A stretch of 64,000 bases of DNA from Microbulbifer hainanensis (GTDB taxonomy: Bacteria > Pseudomonadota > Gammaproteobacteria > Pseudomonadales > Cellvibrionaceae): the NCBI RefSeq assembly GCF_014904735.1, contig NZ_JACZCR010000033.1:1-64000 (forward strand), read 5' to 3'. The notes below the pieces were generated by a model. That model made no database searches, was not told the DNA's origin, and saw only the letters and a program-made list of their open reading frames with translations. Made by a program: the position numbers and the translations under genes. Of the stretch, positions 1 through 8,450 are shown in pieces. Every line of letters begins with the position of its first letter. Position 1 is the stretch's first letter.

Positions 1-1251
1 ACAGCCACTGCGTACACCCCTCTAAATAAAAGAAAGGCTCGCCTAAAAGGGCTGCTCCTTTTTATCTCTAAAAATTTACTCCTGATTAGTGGTAAACATC
101 CCACCCTCAAGCCTGGAATGCAGTATTTCGATACATGTGCTCTCAAGTAGTCTATTAAGGGGCAATATCGAGCCGACCCTGTCAAACAATCGCACGCCTC
201 CCGAGACTTAGAATTATTTGTAGGACCAACAACCAGCTTTTCGGCCGAGCGATCCGGTCGATCTATATAACTTCTTCTGCTGGGCCCCCGAACCTTGTTC
301 ACCTTCTACCGTCGCCAAATAAAGCCGTCCCACAAGTACAAAAATTAGACGCTGGTTTTTTATGCGAACGGAGAGAATGGCGTAGTCACACGCTCAAGCC
401 AAGTTATCCAATCGTTATGCACAGTTCTGTCCAGATATTCTGTTAGTAACATTACTTGCACGTTGGCCTGCAAGTGGAGGATTGATGTCCTCATGAAGAA
501 CACGCTTGAGTTCCCTCAATAGGTCAATGGGCTGGAGATGGATTTGGTTTTCTGATGTTAAAAAAACGTTGACTATTAATAGGTTAGCTGATTTTCCCTG
601 CGCTATGGACAGGCGTTGGGTCAATTGTTATCAGGGGAAATCGACGGTGTTTTTTTAAACGCATTTAGGAGGCGGTAGCATCCTTGGGCTCGTAGCAAGT
701 ATCCCAATGTTATGCACAGCCCTTTCCAATATATCTGTGAATAATTCTAATCAAGACGGAAGCGAAGCTGGATTACTGCTCGCAGCCAGGGAGTTGTGAA
801 TAACTATCCGGAAATTGGCCGGGCATGGTCCGTCAGAACACATGAATGCACATTGAGAGTGCGCATCCTGGTGATGACTGCCTAATTTTTTAAATTGCAC
901 AAGATATGAGCCACTTGGGCTGGTTGGAAAACACGTTGGGTATTTAAAACGGTGATCGAAATATAGGCTTATTGATTGGGAGATCGACCGCCCAGTGGAT
1001 TTACTTACGCGCAAGTATCTGAAAGTCGGTCTGAAATTACCTGGGAATTTGTGAGGAAAGTCTCACACTAAACAAAAAGCCAGTCATTGCAGGTGAAAAA
1101 AGGACTTTTGCGACATGCGGCCCGCACTTCTCCCCCGTATTATCAATTGGTGCAATCACTGCATAGACAGTGAATGAATACATGCCCTGGATTGTGAGAT
1201 GTATGGCAATTGGGGCACCCAACCAGCTATCCCTAATCTGAGGAGTACGAC
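1..1251. other. AT-richer region with no convincing gene; DnaA-box-like 9-mers
   Basis: No reading frame here has a family signature, a good ribosome binding site and a plausible length together; the open frames of 65 to 90 codons on the minus strand look like chance. Base composition is clearly lower in GC than the operon that follows. Four matches to the DnaA-box consensus TTATNCACA occur: TTATGCACA at 415-423 and 710-718 on the plus strand, and TTATTCACA at 737-745 and 795-803 on the minus strand. The two plus-strand copies share the 11-mer GTTATGCACAG. The function is unknown, and no replication gene is nearby. Confidence 0.5.
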
Positions 1252-1875
1252 ATGGCAAATGAAGAGCAGTCCAACGACGAGAGCTCGAACAGCTTTCTGG
1301 ACGGATTTATGGATCAGGGCGGTTCAGCCCCGCAGAGCGCCTCGCGGGCGGGCGAAGACTTTGAGAAGTCTGTGATCGGCAAAAATATCAAGTTCCGTGG
1401 CGAATTGATTGGTAATGAGAGCCTGCATATCGAGGGCACCATTGAGGGCACTGTCATTATGGAAGGGCACAACCTTTCCGTTGGTGCTGGCGGTGAACTG
1501 AATGCAAACATTCATGCCAAAAATATTACGGTCGAAGGTGCGCTGACAGGCGATGCCCTTGCGGAAGAGCTGATCGAGATTCGCCGTACAGCAGTTGTTA
1601 AGGGCAACCTGACTGCTCCCCGTATCCAGCTGGACGACGGCGGTAAGTTCCGCGGCTCCATGGACATGGTAGATACCGATGCGGAAATGAAAGAACGCGT
1701 CAACGAGTTCAAAGAAAAACTCGTGCACCCAAGCCTGCCGCCGCGTGAAGCCGACGGTACTAATGGCAGTAAAGCTGCGGGTGCAGGTAACAGCGGAAGT
1801 GGTAGTTTCTTTTCCTCTTCCAGTGCCGCTTCCGATTACTCCGAAACAGAAGCCGAATCGGAAACCGAAGCGTAA
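1252..1875 (+). CDS. Bactofilin family polymer-forming cytoskeletal protein
   Basis: A 207-residue protein with a central bactofilin domain at about residues 40 to 140. The repeating short hydrophobic/glycine pattern (SLHIEGTIEGTV, NITVEGALTGD, TAPRIQLDDGGKFRGSMDM) is that of the right-handed beta-helix of this family. Both ends are low-complexity: an acidic and Ser/Asn-rich N-terminus, and a Gly/Ser/Glu-rich tail after residue 165. Bactofilins self-assemble into filaments at the inner membrane and position cell-wall enzymes or other partners. The ATG at 1252 follows GAGGAG with good spacing. It is the first gene of a five-gene co-oriented run with short or no gaps, which suggests a scaffold role for the proton-channel genes downstream. 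The fold call is secure; the role is inferred from context. Confidence 0.9.
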   Translation: MANEEQSNDESSNSFLDGFMDQGGSAPQSASRAGEDFEKSVIGKNIKFRGELIGNESLHIEGTIEGTVIMEGHNLSVGAGGELNANIHAKNITVEGALTGDALAEELIEIRRTAVVKGNLTAPRIQLDDGGKFRGSMDMVDTDAEMKERVNEFKEKLVHPSLPPREADGTNGSKAAGAGNSGSGSFFSSSSAASDYSETEAESETEA

Positions 1876-1958
1876 TCGCAGTCGGTCTCTAGGCAGAGAA
1901 GCGAGCAGTACCCCGGGTGCTGCTCGCGCTTTTAATGTGGTGTTTAGAGAAGAGGTTT

Positions 1959-3185
1959 ATGCAGCATCACTCTTTCGGGCTCGCCGCGCTCAATCAGGAA
2001 ATCATACAGCCGGGATACCGGATACTGGATCTGGGCCCACTGGCAGTGGGGACCACCCAGGCGTATCTGCAGATGAACTGTCCGTGTTATATCGAGGACC
2101 TGATTGAGTTCTTTGCTGATAATCAGGGTGTGTCAGATGTAAAAACTGCCTTGAGCCGTCATCTGGTAGCCAAGCCGGAGAGAATCAAGTTTGACGTTAT
2201 TCTGTGTTGGGATCTGCTGAATTTTCTCAGTGCGGAAGTTATTGCTTACTTGGTGGAACTACTGCAACCAAATTTGAAGCCGGGCACTTTATTGCACGCC
2301 ATGATCTATACCGGTGCCAGAGCACCGCAGAGGCCGGCCAAATTCAAGCTGCTGCGGGATTTCAACTATGAAATGGCTGACGATCCGGAATATCCGGCGG
2401 TCGCCTACCAGGGACATTCCACGGTGACCCTGATGCAAAGCCTCGGGCGCTTCAATCTCAGTAACTCTCTTGTCCAGCGACAGGGCATGCGAAAGGATTT
2501 GCTCGAGTACTTTTTTGAATACGACAGCGGTGCGCAGGCAGGAAATGTCCGGCCAGGAAGCACTTCAGACGTAACAACCTATTTTGCCTCGGCCGACATC
2601 GGTGAGGCTCTGAGGCTCAGTGGGCTGGATTCGGCACTTCTGTCTGCACGAAAATCACCGGTCAGCCGAATCGTGGATTGCGGGCCGAGAAGCGGCCGAA
2701 ATATCGGTGCTCTACAGAAACAGGTGGGAGAATTATTTCTACTCGACTTGCATGCCGCTATTCAGTGGCGCAAGCAGCGTGGTGAAGACGGATGTCAGGC
2801 GATACGTTCGGCATTCAGCAAGTACGAAAGTCTTACCCCCTGTGACGCCGTTCTTGCATGGGATCTGCTGAGTTATTACAGCCCCGAAGAGGCGCGTGTA
2901 TTGAGCGAACTACTGCTTTCAAAACTGAAGCCGGGAGGTCTGCTCCATATCGTTTTCAGTAAGCGGCAACGTCTGGCAAAAAGACCGTCAGTGTTTGAGG
3001 TTCAGCCGGATCAAAGCGTTTTCGTCAAAGAGTTTCCTGTCGGTGAAGAGGCTGGCCATTTCGCCAATTTAACAGAAATCATTCGCGCATTGCCGCGACT
3101 GCAGTTGGTCGATCAGGGGCACGGAAAATTCCCCAGTGGCGCCTTCTATCATGAGCTGGCATTAAAGAAAATCTCCGAGGTATAG
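1959..3185 (+). CDS. Tandem degenerate class I methyltransferase-fold protein
   Basis: A 408-residue protein starting at the ATG at 1959 (AGAGAAGAGG just upstream); the longer GTG frame from 1917 adds residues that do not look coding. It has two similar halves. Each contains a motif I-like strand (ILDLGPLAVGTT at about 22-33; RIVDCGPRSGRN at about 227-238), a motif IV-like strand ending in WDLL (about 84 and 291) and a following LKPGxLLH turn (about 106 and 316). The glycine-rich SAM loop departs from GxGxG in both halves, so one or both may no longer bind SAM. No substrate can be named. It lies 83 bp after the bactofilin gene and 3 bp before the channel gene, so it is probably co-transcribed. 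Confidence 0.7.
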   Translation: MQHHSFGLAALNQEIIQPGYRILDLGPLAVGTTQAYLQMNCPCYIEDLIEFFADNQGVSDVKTALSRHLVAKPERIKFDVILCWDLLNFLSAEVIAYLVELLQPNLKPGTLLHAMIYTGARAPQRPAKFKLLRDFNYEMADDPEYPAVAYQGHSTVTLMQSLGRFNLSNSLVQRQGMRKDLLEYFFEYDSGAQAGNVRPGSTSDVTTYFASADIGEALRLSGLDSALLSARKSPVSRIVDCGPRSGRNIGALQKQVGELFLLDLHAAIQWRKQRGEDGCQAIRSAFSKYESLTPCDAVLAWDLLSYYSPEEARVLSELLLSKLKPGGLLHIVFSKRQRLAKRPSVFEVQPDQSVFVKEFPVGEEAGHFANLTEIIRALPRLQLVDQGHGKFPSGAFYHELALKKISEV

Positions 3186-3188
3186 GCA

Positions 3189-4496
3189 ATGTCGGGATTA
3201 TTACACCAGGCGTTTTTAGAATTGATGCCCTCGGGGGTTACCGACGGGTTTCTCCTGTTAATGCTGTTTATCTTCGCGGTGGCCCTGGTTCTGAGGTTTT
3301 CGGGGCGCGGCAGTGATTTTGTCGAGCAGGCCCCCGGTTTCCTGACCTCGCTCGGCATCCTCGGTACGTTTATCGGCATCATCATCGGGCTATACGGATT
3401 CTCACTGGAGGACATAGACGGCAGCATCGCTGACCTGATGGCCGGCTTGAAGACAGCTTTCATCACCAGTGTGATTGGTTTGGCACTGTCTCTGCTGTTG
3501 AGGGTCTTTAGCCGAATGTTGCGGTTGCCGTCGGACCCGGAACAGGAAACGGCCACCATCGATGACCTGAACCGCAACCTGTTGGAAATGCGCTCGTCGC
3601 TGGACGGATTTGCCCAGCGCACCGGTGAAGAACTGGTAGAGCGTCTGGAGCAAGTGGTGGCGAGTTTCAATCTGCAGATACAGGCACAGTTCGGCGACAA
3701 TCTGCAGCAATTCTGCAGTCAGCTCTCGGGCTTGGAGCCGGCCATTAATGCAGCGGCTAGCGAATATGAAGCGCACGCGGATCGCGTTGCATCCTGGGGC
3801 CAGCGTTGCGAGGAGAGCCAGCAGCGACTGAGTGATCAACAGAGCGTAATCTCGCAGATGTTCGAAAAAATCGCCGGGCTGCCAAGCGTGTACCAGGGGA
3901 TGGATCAGCTATTGAACCGCCAGGGTGAGCAGGCGGAGCAGTTGGCGGGCCTGATGCATGCACAAACTGAATCGGCGCAGCGGCTGGCGGAACTGGTACC
4001 GCAGTTGCCGCAGAATATGGAGCGCTTGAGTCAGGGCATTGTGGCGGCACAGAAGGGCGTCGACGAGAACCTGATCGCGATTAACGGCCTATTGCAGGAG
4101 CAGGCCCGGTCGCTCGCCGATCGTTTCCAGCAGCTCTCCGGTACGCTGGAAAATCTCCGGGGTCTGGATACTGACGCTCTGCAGAACCTCGTCAGCGCGT
4201 CGGCGCAAAGTCATCGGGAGTCGATGCGGGAGCTGGCACAGCTGCTCGCCACGACCCATCGGGAAATGCTGCAGGCGCTCACCGAGGTGGTGCGCCGGGA
4301 ATTGAAAGATGCCGATGTTTCCATTCGGCGCCAGTATGAACAGATGGATCGGGTCATGGCTGCCCAGGTGGAGCAGGTAATGGCTGCCATGGGCGAGGCC
4401 CTGGCGACCATCAGTGGCAATTTTACCCGCGACTACCAGAAGCTGCTGACACAGATGCGACGTATTCAGGTGAGGGAAGCCGAGTATGCCGACTAG
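3189..4496 (+). CDS. MotA/TolQ/ExbB-type proton channel with long coiled-coil tail (ZorA-like)
   Basis: 435 residues. Three hydrophobic segments lie at about 19-36, 51-70 and 86-105. The second (FLTSLGILGTFIGIIIGL) and third (GLKTAFITSVIGLALSLLL) carry the small-residue and threonine pattern of MotA/TolQ/ExbB channel helices. Residues from about 117 to the end are almost uninterrupted Gln/Glu/Leu-rich heptads, a predicted cytoplasmic coiled coil. This channel-plus-long-tail layout is the hallmark of ZorA in Zorya systems, where ion flow is coupled to a cytoplasmic tail. The next gene encodes the matching MotB-like partner and starts 11 bases inside this gene's end, so the two are probably translationally coupled. 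Channel identity is well supported; a defence function is only inferred. Confidence 0.8.
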   Translation: MSGLLHQAFLELMPSGVTDGFLLLMLFIFAVALVLRFSGRGSDFVEQAPGFLTSLGILGTFIGIIIGLYGFSLEDIDGSIADLMAGLKTAFITSVIGLALSLLLRVFSRMLRLPSDPEQETATIDDLNRNLLEMRSSLDGFAQRTGEELVERLEQVVASFNLQIQAQFGDNLQQFCSQLSGLEPAINAAASEYEAHADRVASWGQRCEESQQRLSDQQSVISQMFEKIAGLPSVYQGMDQLLNRQGEQAEQLAGLMHAQTESAQRLAELVPQLPQNMERLSQGIVAAQKGVDENLIAINGLLQEQARSLADRFQQLSGTLENLRGLDTDALQNLVSASAQSHRESMRELAQLLATTHREMLQALTEVVRRELKDADVSIRRQYEQMDRVMAAQVEQVMAAMGEALATISGNFTRDYQKLLTQMRRIQVREAEYAD

Positions 4497-5190
4497 CCTT
4501 GGGCTGCGACGCGGTTCCAGTGAGGAGAGCGAGTGGCTGAGCGTTTCCGACCTGATGGCCGGGCTCATGATGGTTTTCCTGTGTATCTCCATCGTGATGA
4601 TGCGCTCGATGATGGAAGAGCGGGAAAAGATCCGTGCGCTGGCGCAATCCTACCGGGACAACCAGCTGGCAATTTACCAGACGCTGGTGCGGGAGTTTGC
4701 AGATGACCTGCCGCGATGGGGGGCGACAATTGACAAAGACCGGCTGGTTATCGCCTTCAATAACTCGGATGCGATGTTTTCCACCGGTTCCGCCGAACTG
4801 AACGGCGATGCGCAGCGGGTAATGGAGAATTTCTTCCCGCGCTATATTGCGGCACTGAAGCCCTATCTCGGTTCCATTCGCGCGATTCATATCGAAGGGC
4901 ACACCAGCTCGGAATGGGGCGGCGGCGGAAATTCCCGTGAAAATTATTTTAATAACCTGCGCCTGTCGCAGAACCGCTCCCGGGAGGTGTTACATTTCGT
5001 GCAGGAGCAGGTGCCTGCGGACGAAGTGCCGGGTATGCTGGCACTGGTGGCCGCGGTCGGTTATTCATCAGCCCGGCCGGTGCTGCGCTCCGATGGAAGT
5101 GAAGATCCGGAAAAATCAAAGCGGGTCGCCTTCCGGGTCATTACGAATTCGGAAGCGCAGATTCATCGAATACTAGAGGAGGCCCTATAG
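4486..5190 (+). CDS. MotB/OmpA-type peptidoglycan-binding stator protein (ZorB-like)
   Basis: 234 residues. A short cytoplasmic N-terminus leads to one transmembrane helix at about 20-39 (SDLMAGLMMVFLCISI). The aspartate at about residue 22 sits where MotB, TolR and ZorB have the proton-accepting Asp. After a linker comes an OmpA-like domain at about 85-215 with the start pattern FSTGSAELNGDA, the core IEGHTSSEWG and the helix LRLSQNRSREVLHFV, typical of peptidoglycan binding. The gene overlaps the channel gene by 11 bases, and its stop codon overlaps the GTG start of the following gene. Together with the preceding protein it should form a peptidoglycan-anchored proton-driven unit in the inner membrane. 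Confidence 0.82.
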   Translation: MPTSLGLRRGSSEESEWLSVSDLMAGLMMVFLCISIVMMRSMMEEREKIRALAQSYRDNQLAIYQTLVREFADDLPRWGATIDKDRLVIAFNNSDAMFSTGSAELNGDAQRVMENFFPRYIAALKPYLGSIRAIHIEGHTSSEWGGGGNSRENYFNNLRLSQNRSREVLHFVQEQVPADEVPGMLALVAAVGYSSARPVLRSDGSEDPEKSKRVAFRVITNSEAQIHRILEEAL

Positions 5191-6263
5191 TGGCACTGTG
5201 GAAACAGGCTCTGGCAAAGCTGCGCGGTGCGGCAGATGAGGCCAAACCGTCCGGCGTAGAGGCTGAAAGCGGCGGTGATGGCGAGCTGGACGTACTCGAC
5301 GAGATCCCCGCAGCCGAGGGCGAAGATACCGCACCGGAACCGAAAGCTGTGGATAAGCAGGTGCTAGCGCGCGAGCTGCAGTCGGGCATCGAGGTAAGTC
5401 TCGGCGATCTCGAATTCCTGGGGGCGGGTTGGCGCTACCGGGGCCATCCGGTCATGGTCTTTGGGGCCGATGTGCGAGAACTCGAAGCGTCCCAGCAGCG
5501 CGACTTTTTCTCCCAGATTCACCTTTACCCCTGTTCCGGCGTCCTGCAGAACGAAACTGTCGGCGCCTGGGTGGGGACAGATCTGGAGCAGATCAATGCT
5601 GGGCACGGCCAGGGGCCATTCCGCCTCTGCAGGGCCTGTCTGGAGGCCGCTGCCGGGCGTGGAGCCGACGCAGCCCGTTTTGATTTTGCCTCCCATGTCC
5701 GCAGCCACGGCGACAGCTACTTTGCTGACGCACCGTGTTACTGGCAGCCCGGAGCCAACAGCGAACCGCTGCAGGCGCCCGCGAGTCGGGCCGAGGGCGA
5801 CTGTCCCCACTGTGGCTGCCGGGCAGAAGAGGGGGGCTGGCAGCTGGCAAGCGAAGATGCACAACGGCTTGAGCTACCCGTAGGAAGTTGCCTGCTCTGT
5901 GCCGAGCGGCGTGTAAAGGGCTGCCTGCATCTTACGGGAGAAGAGTTGCTGGGCGCTGCCCGGGTTCGCTATCAGTACCTGGTGAGCCAGGCTGCAAAAG
6001 TACCGGCCCCTTCCTGGAGACTCGCCGAGGCGATTCTGCCACTCGGCTGGCAGCCTCTGCTGCAGAGCTTGCAGAGAGTGCTGCCGCCACCGGAGCTCTT
6101 TTATGTTTACGCGGAGTCAGCGCAGCCGGCGGTGCTGGCATGGCCATCACTGCGCCGTGGCATCGTGGAATCGGTCGGCGGCACCGAGGAAACCATCGCC
6201 GAGGAGTGGAGTCTTTGGACCCGTGGCCAGATCGAGGCTGAACTCGGTTTCAAGCTGCGTTGA
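5190..6263 (+). CDS. Cysteine-rich probable zinc-binding protein, function unknown
   Basis: 357 residues; the GTG start at 5190 overlaps the preceding stop codon. The N-terminal 60 residues are acidic and Ala/Pro-rich, probably disordered. The middle has three close cysteine pairs (LCRAC, CPHC followed by GC, and CLLC) plus a lone YPC, so one or two structural zinc sites are likely. No enzyme motif, transmembrane segment or signal peptide was seen. It is the last gene of the operon and is followed by a strong terminator. Its tight coupling to the ZorB-like gene suggests a cytoplasmic partner of the membrane unit, occupying the place where Zorya systems have ZorC/D or ZorE, but it shows no nuclease or helicase motif. 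I do not recognise the family. Confidence 0.6.
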   Translation: MALWKQALAKLRGAADEAKPSGVEAESGGDGELDVLDEIPAAEGEDTAPEPKAVDKQVLARELQSGIEVSLGDLEFLGAGWRYRGHPVMVFGADVRELEASQQRDFFSQIHLYPCSGVLQNETVGAWVGTDLEQINAGHGQGPFRLCRACLEAAAGRGADAARFDFASHVRSHGDSYFADAPCYWQPGANSEPLQAPASRAEGDCPHCGCRAEEGGWQLASEDAQRLELPVGSCLLCAERRVKGCLHLTGEELLGAARVRYQYLVSQAAKVPAPSWRLAEAILPLGWQPLLQSLQRVLPPPELFYVYAESAQPAVLAWPSLRRGIVESVGGTEETIAEEWSLWTRGQIEAELGFKLR

Positions 6264-6299
6264 TCGCCAATAAATGTATTCGCCGATTTAAATGCCGAT

Positions 6300-6334
6300 A
6301 AAAAAATACCCCGCCGAAGCGGGGTATTTTTTTA
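6300..6334. terminator. Bidirectional rho-independent terminator
   Basis: The stem ATACCCCGC/GCGGGGTAT closes a CGAA tetraloop and is flanked by A-runs on the left and T-runs on the right. It therefore works in both directions, between the end of the five-gene operon and the convergent iron permease gene. Confidence 0.9.
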
Positions 6335-8284
6335 GGCCTTGACGGTGGATCCCGTCGCTACCGACTTGCGCCCGCGCAGCCATAGCCACGTGGCGGCAAC
6401 CAGAATGGCGGCCTGCAGGCCGACACCCTGCCAGGTGGAGTAGATACCCAGCCAGTCGAAGTTGAAGGTCACCGGCAGAGGGCTGATACCGATCAGCGCA
6501 GCCTCCTGCAGAGCCTTGATAGCCTTGCCGGCAAGGACGAACGACAGCGCCAGCAGGATAAATGTCGATGAGGCGAAGAACTTGCCAATGGGCAGGCGCG
6601 CGGAATAGCGCACCATGGCCCAGCCAAGCGCGGCTAGCAGCACGACTGCGGCGGCGATGCCTAACCAGAGGGCGCCGAACTGGCCGGGAGAGGCCTGTGT
6701 GAGCAGCGACTGGTAGAACAGGATGGTTTCAAAAATCTCCCGGTAGACGGCAATAAACGACAGTCCGGCAATGCCCCACAGTGTGCCTGTGGTCAGGTTG
6801 CGATCGATAGTCTTCTGGATATAGCGCTGCCACTCCTGGGCGTGAGTCTTGCTGTGCATCCAGTAGCCCACGTAGAACAGCACCGCCGCGGCGACCAGCG
6901 CGGCCACACCTTCCATGACTTCACGGCCGGCACCACTGATGGTGATCAGCTCCTGGGCTGCAACCCAGGTGGCGAAGCCGGCCACAAAAGCGCCGATCCA
7001 GCCGAAGTGCACGTACTTCAGCGCGTCTTTGCGCCCGGTCTTGAGCAGGATGGTGGTCAGTGCGATCACTACCAGCAGTGCTTCCAGACCCTCGCGCAGT
7101 AGGATGATCAGGCTGGCGATAAACAGGGCGGTACCGGACAGGTTGGATTCCTGCATCAGCGACTGGGCGTGGTCGAGCCGTTTGAGGATGGCCAGCACCT
7201 GCTGCTCGATATCTTGCGGATCGCTTTTCGCATTCAGCTGGGTGCGCAGGCCGAGCAGATCGCGCTCGATGGACTTGCGCAGATCCGCGTCGTGGGAGTC
7301 GAGGGTGCGCTCGGCCAGCTCGAAACCGTCGAGGTAGGCGCTGACAGCCAAGGTGTGGGCGGTGGTGTAATCCTTTTGTTTATAGGCAGCCAGCGCCTTC
7401 TGCAGCTGGCTGCGCGCCGTATCCATCGGATCCGCGGCATGTGCGGCGCGCTGCTCGAACAGCGGGGTCGGGTTTGCACGCAGCGCGGCTATGGCCTCGG
7501 CGGGAATTTCCGATTTGTCCTCGCCCAGGACCTGCGGGCTGTACATGACCAGGTCCTGCAGGCGCAGGCCGGATGCCTTGGCTGCTGACATGCCCGTGTC
7601 GGTAAATGCGAGACCACCGACATAGAAGGCGAGGGACCAGCGCTGTTGCTCTGACAGCTGGTCGAACGCGGTCATCGAAGTGCCTTCCAGGCCGTTGCTG
7701 ATCGCGTCGTAAAGACCCAGCAGTGAGCGGTTTTCGGCGCGCTCACGATCGTGGAAGTTGATCGGGGGCGGATCCAGGTGCGTTGCCAGCGGGCCGTCGC
7801 CGTGGCCGCTAGCGCCGTGACAGGCGGCGCAATGCTCCTCGAACAGGGCCTGGGTGTCCGCTTTGGGCAGTAGCGTCGGCGGCAGTGACAGCTGCGGGGA
7901 GATGGAGAGCAGGCCGTGGCGCAGTTTGGCGGTGTGGGCCTTGATACGGGCCAGATCCGATTTGCCGGCAATGGCCGCCTGCAGTGCGCCGGCCTCGTCG
8001 CGGATGGCCTGAGTCTCGGCGGAATCTGCGAGTTGCTGGCTGCGGTCTGCCAGCAGTTTGGCGAACTCCTGCATTTCCGCGTATTCATCACCGTTGACGA
8101 CCTTGCCGTCGCGCACCGCTGCCGAATAATCGACGCCGATATATTCGGCCATCTGCATCAGCTGGCGCAGTTCCGTATCGCCGAGGCCTTCCTGTTGGGC
8201 GTGGGCGCTGGCCGCCAGGAGAGCGCCGGCGACCAGTGGGATTGTGAACAGCACCCGCCACAGGTTGGTGGTGAAATTACGCAT
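6332..8284 (-). CDS. FTR1-family iron permease with N-terminal cytochrome c domain
   Basis: 650 residues with a signal peptide (to about residue 29, cleavage after AHA). A cytochrome c domain at about 145-230 has the haem motif CAACH (152-156). A helical linker follows, then a C-terminal FTR1 permease domain from about 385 with seven or so membrane helices and both iron-binding motifs, REGLE (398-402) and REIFE (516-520). FTR1 proteins import ferric iron after oxidation of ferrous iron; the fused periplasmic haem domain suggests electron transfer at that step. A strong Fur-box match lies upstream of the start, so iron-repressed expression is expected. The domain architecture is certain; the transport direction and partner proteins are inferred. 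Confidence 0.9.
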   Translation of the reverse strand: MRNFTTNLWRVLFTIPLVAGALLAASAHAQQEGLGDTELRQLMQMAEYIGVDYSAAVRDGKVVNGDEYAEMQEFAKLLADRSQQLADSAETQAIRDEAGALQAAIAGKSDLARIKAHTAKLRHGLLSISPQLSLPPTLLPKADTQALFEEHCAACHGASGHGDGPLATHLDPPPINFHDRERAENRSLLGLYDAISNGLEGTSMTAFDQLSEQQRWSLAFYVGGLAFTDTGMSAAKASGLRLQDLVMYSPQVLGEDKSEIPAEAIAALRANPTPLFEQRAAHAADPMDTARSQLQKALAAYKQKDYTTAHTLAVSAYLDGFELAERTLDSHDADLRKSIERDLLGLRTQLNAKSDPQDIEQQVLAILKRLDHAQSLMQESNLSGTALFIASLIILLREGLEALLVVIALTTILLKTGRKDALKYVHFGWIGAFVAGFATWVAAQELITISGAGREVMEGVAALVAAAVLFYVGYWMHSKTHAQEWQRYIQKTIDRNLTTGTLWGIAGLSFIAVYREIFETILFYQSLLTQASPGQFGALWLGIAAAVVLLAALGWAMVRYSARLPIGKFFASSTFILLALSFVLAGKAIKALQEAALIGISPLPVTFNFDWLGIYSTWQGVGLQAAILVAATWLWLRGRKSVATGSTVKA

Positions 8285-8321
8285 GAAAAGACGTTCCCCA
8301 TTCGAGTGGAATTTAGAACGT

Positions 8322-8350
8322 AATATTATTGATAATTATTCTCATGATAA
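8322..8350 (-). promoter_or_regulatory. Fur box upstream of the FTR1 permease gene
   Basis: Bases 8330-8344 read TGATAATTATTCTCA, which matches 13 of the 14 defined positions of the 7-1-7 Fur consensus (TGATAAT-N-ATTATCA). Further TGATAA and TATTATTGA half-sites flank it. It lies 38 to 66 bases upstream of the permease start codon, a typical operator position. Confidence 0.8.
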
Positions 8351-8450
8351 AGCCCTGGCTGCCAATAAAAGCATCTATTCGCGGTTGCAATTTATATTGC
8401 GCACAACTAAATTGTGGAAAACTTAAATTGTGCAAGTGAGGGCGACGACC

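Noticed and set aside
415..803. Chromosomal replication origin
   Set aside because: DnaA-box-like sites are present, but no dnaA, dnaN, rpmH, mnmG or parAB gene is near and no AT-rich 13-mer set was evident.
1252..6263. Calling the operon a true Zorya type I or II defence system
   Set aside because: Only the channel pair resembles ZorA/ZorB. No ZorC-like, helicase-nuclease ZorD or HNH ZorE protein is present.
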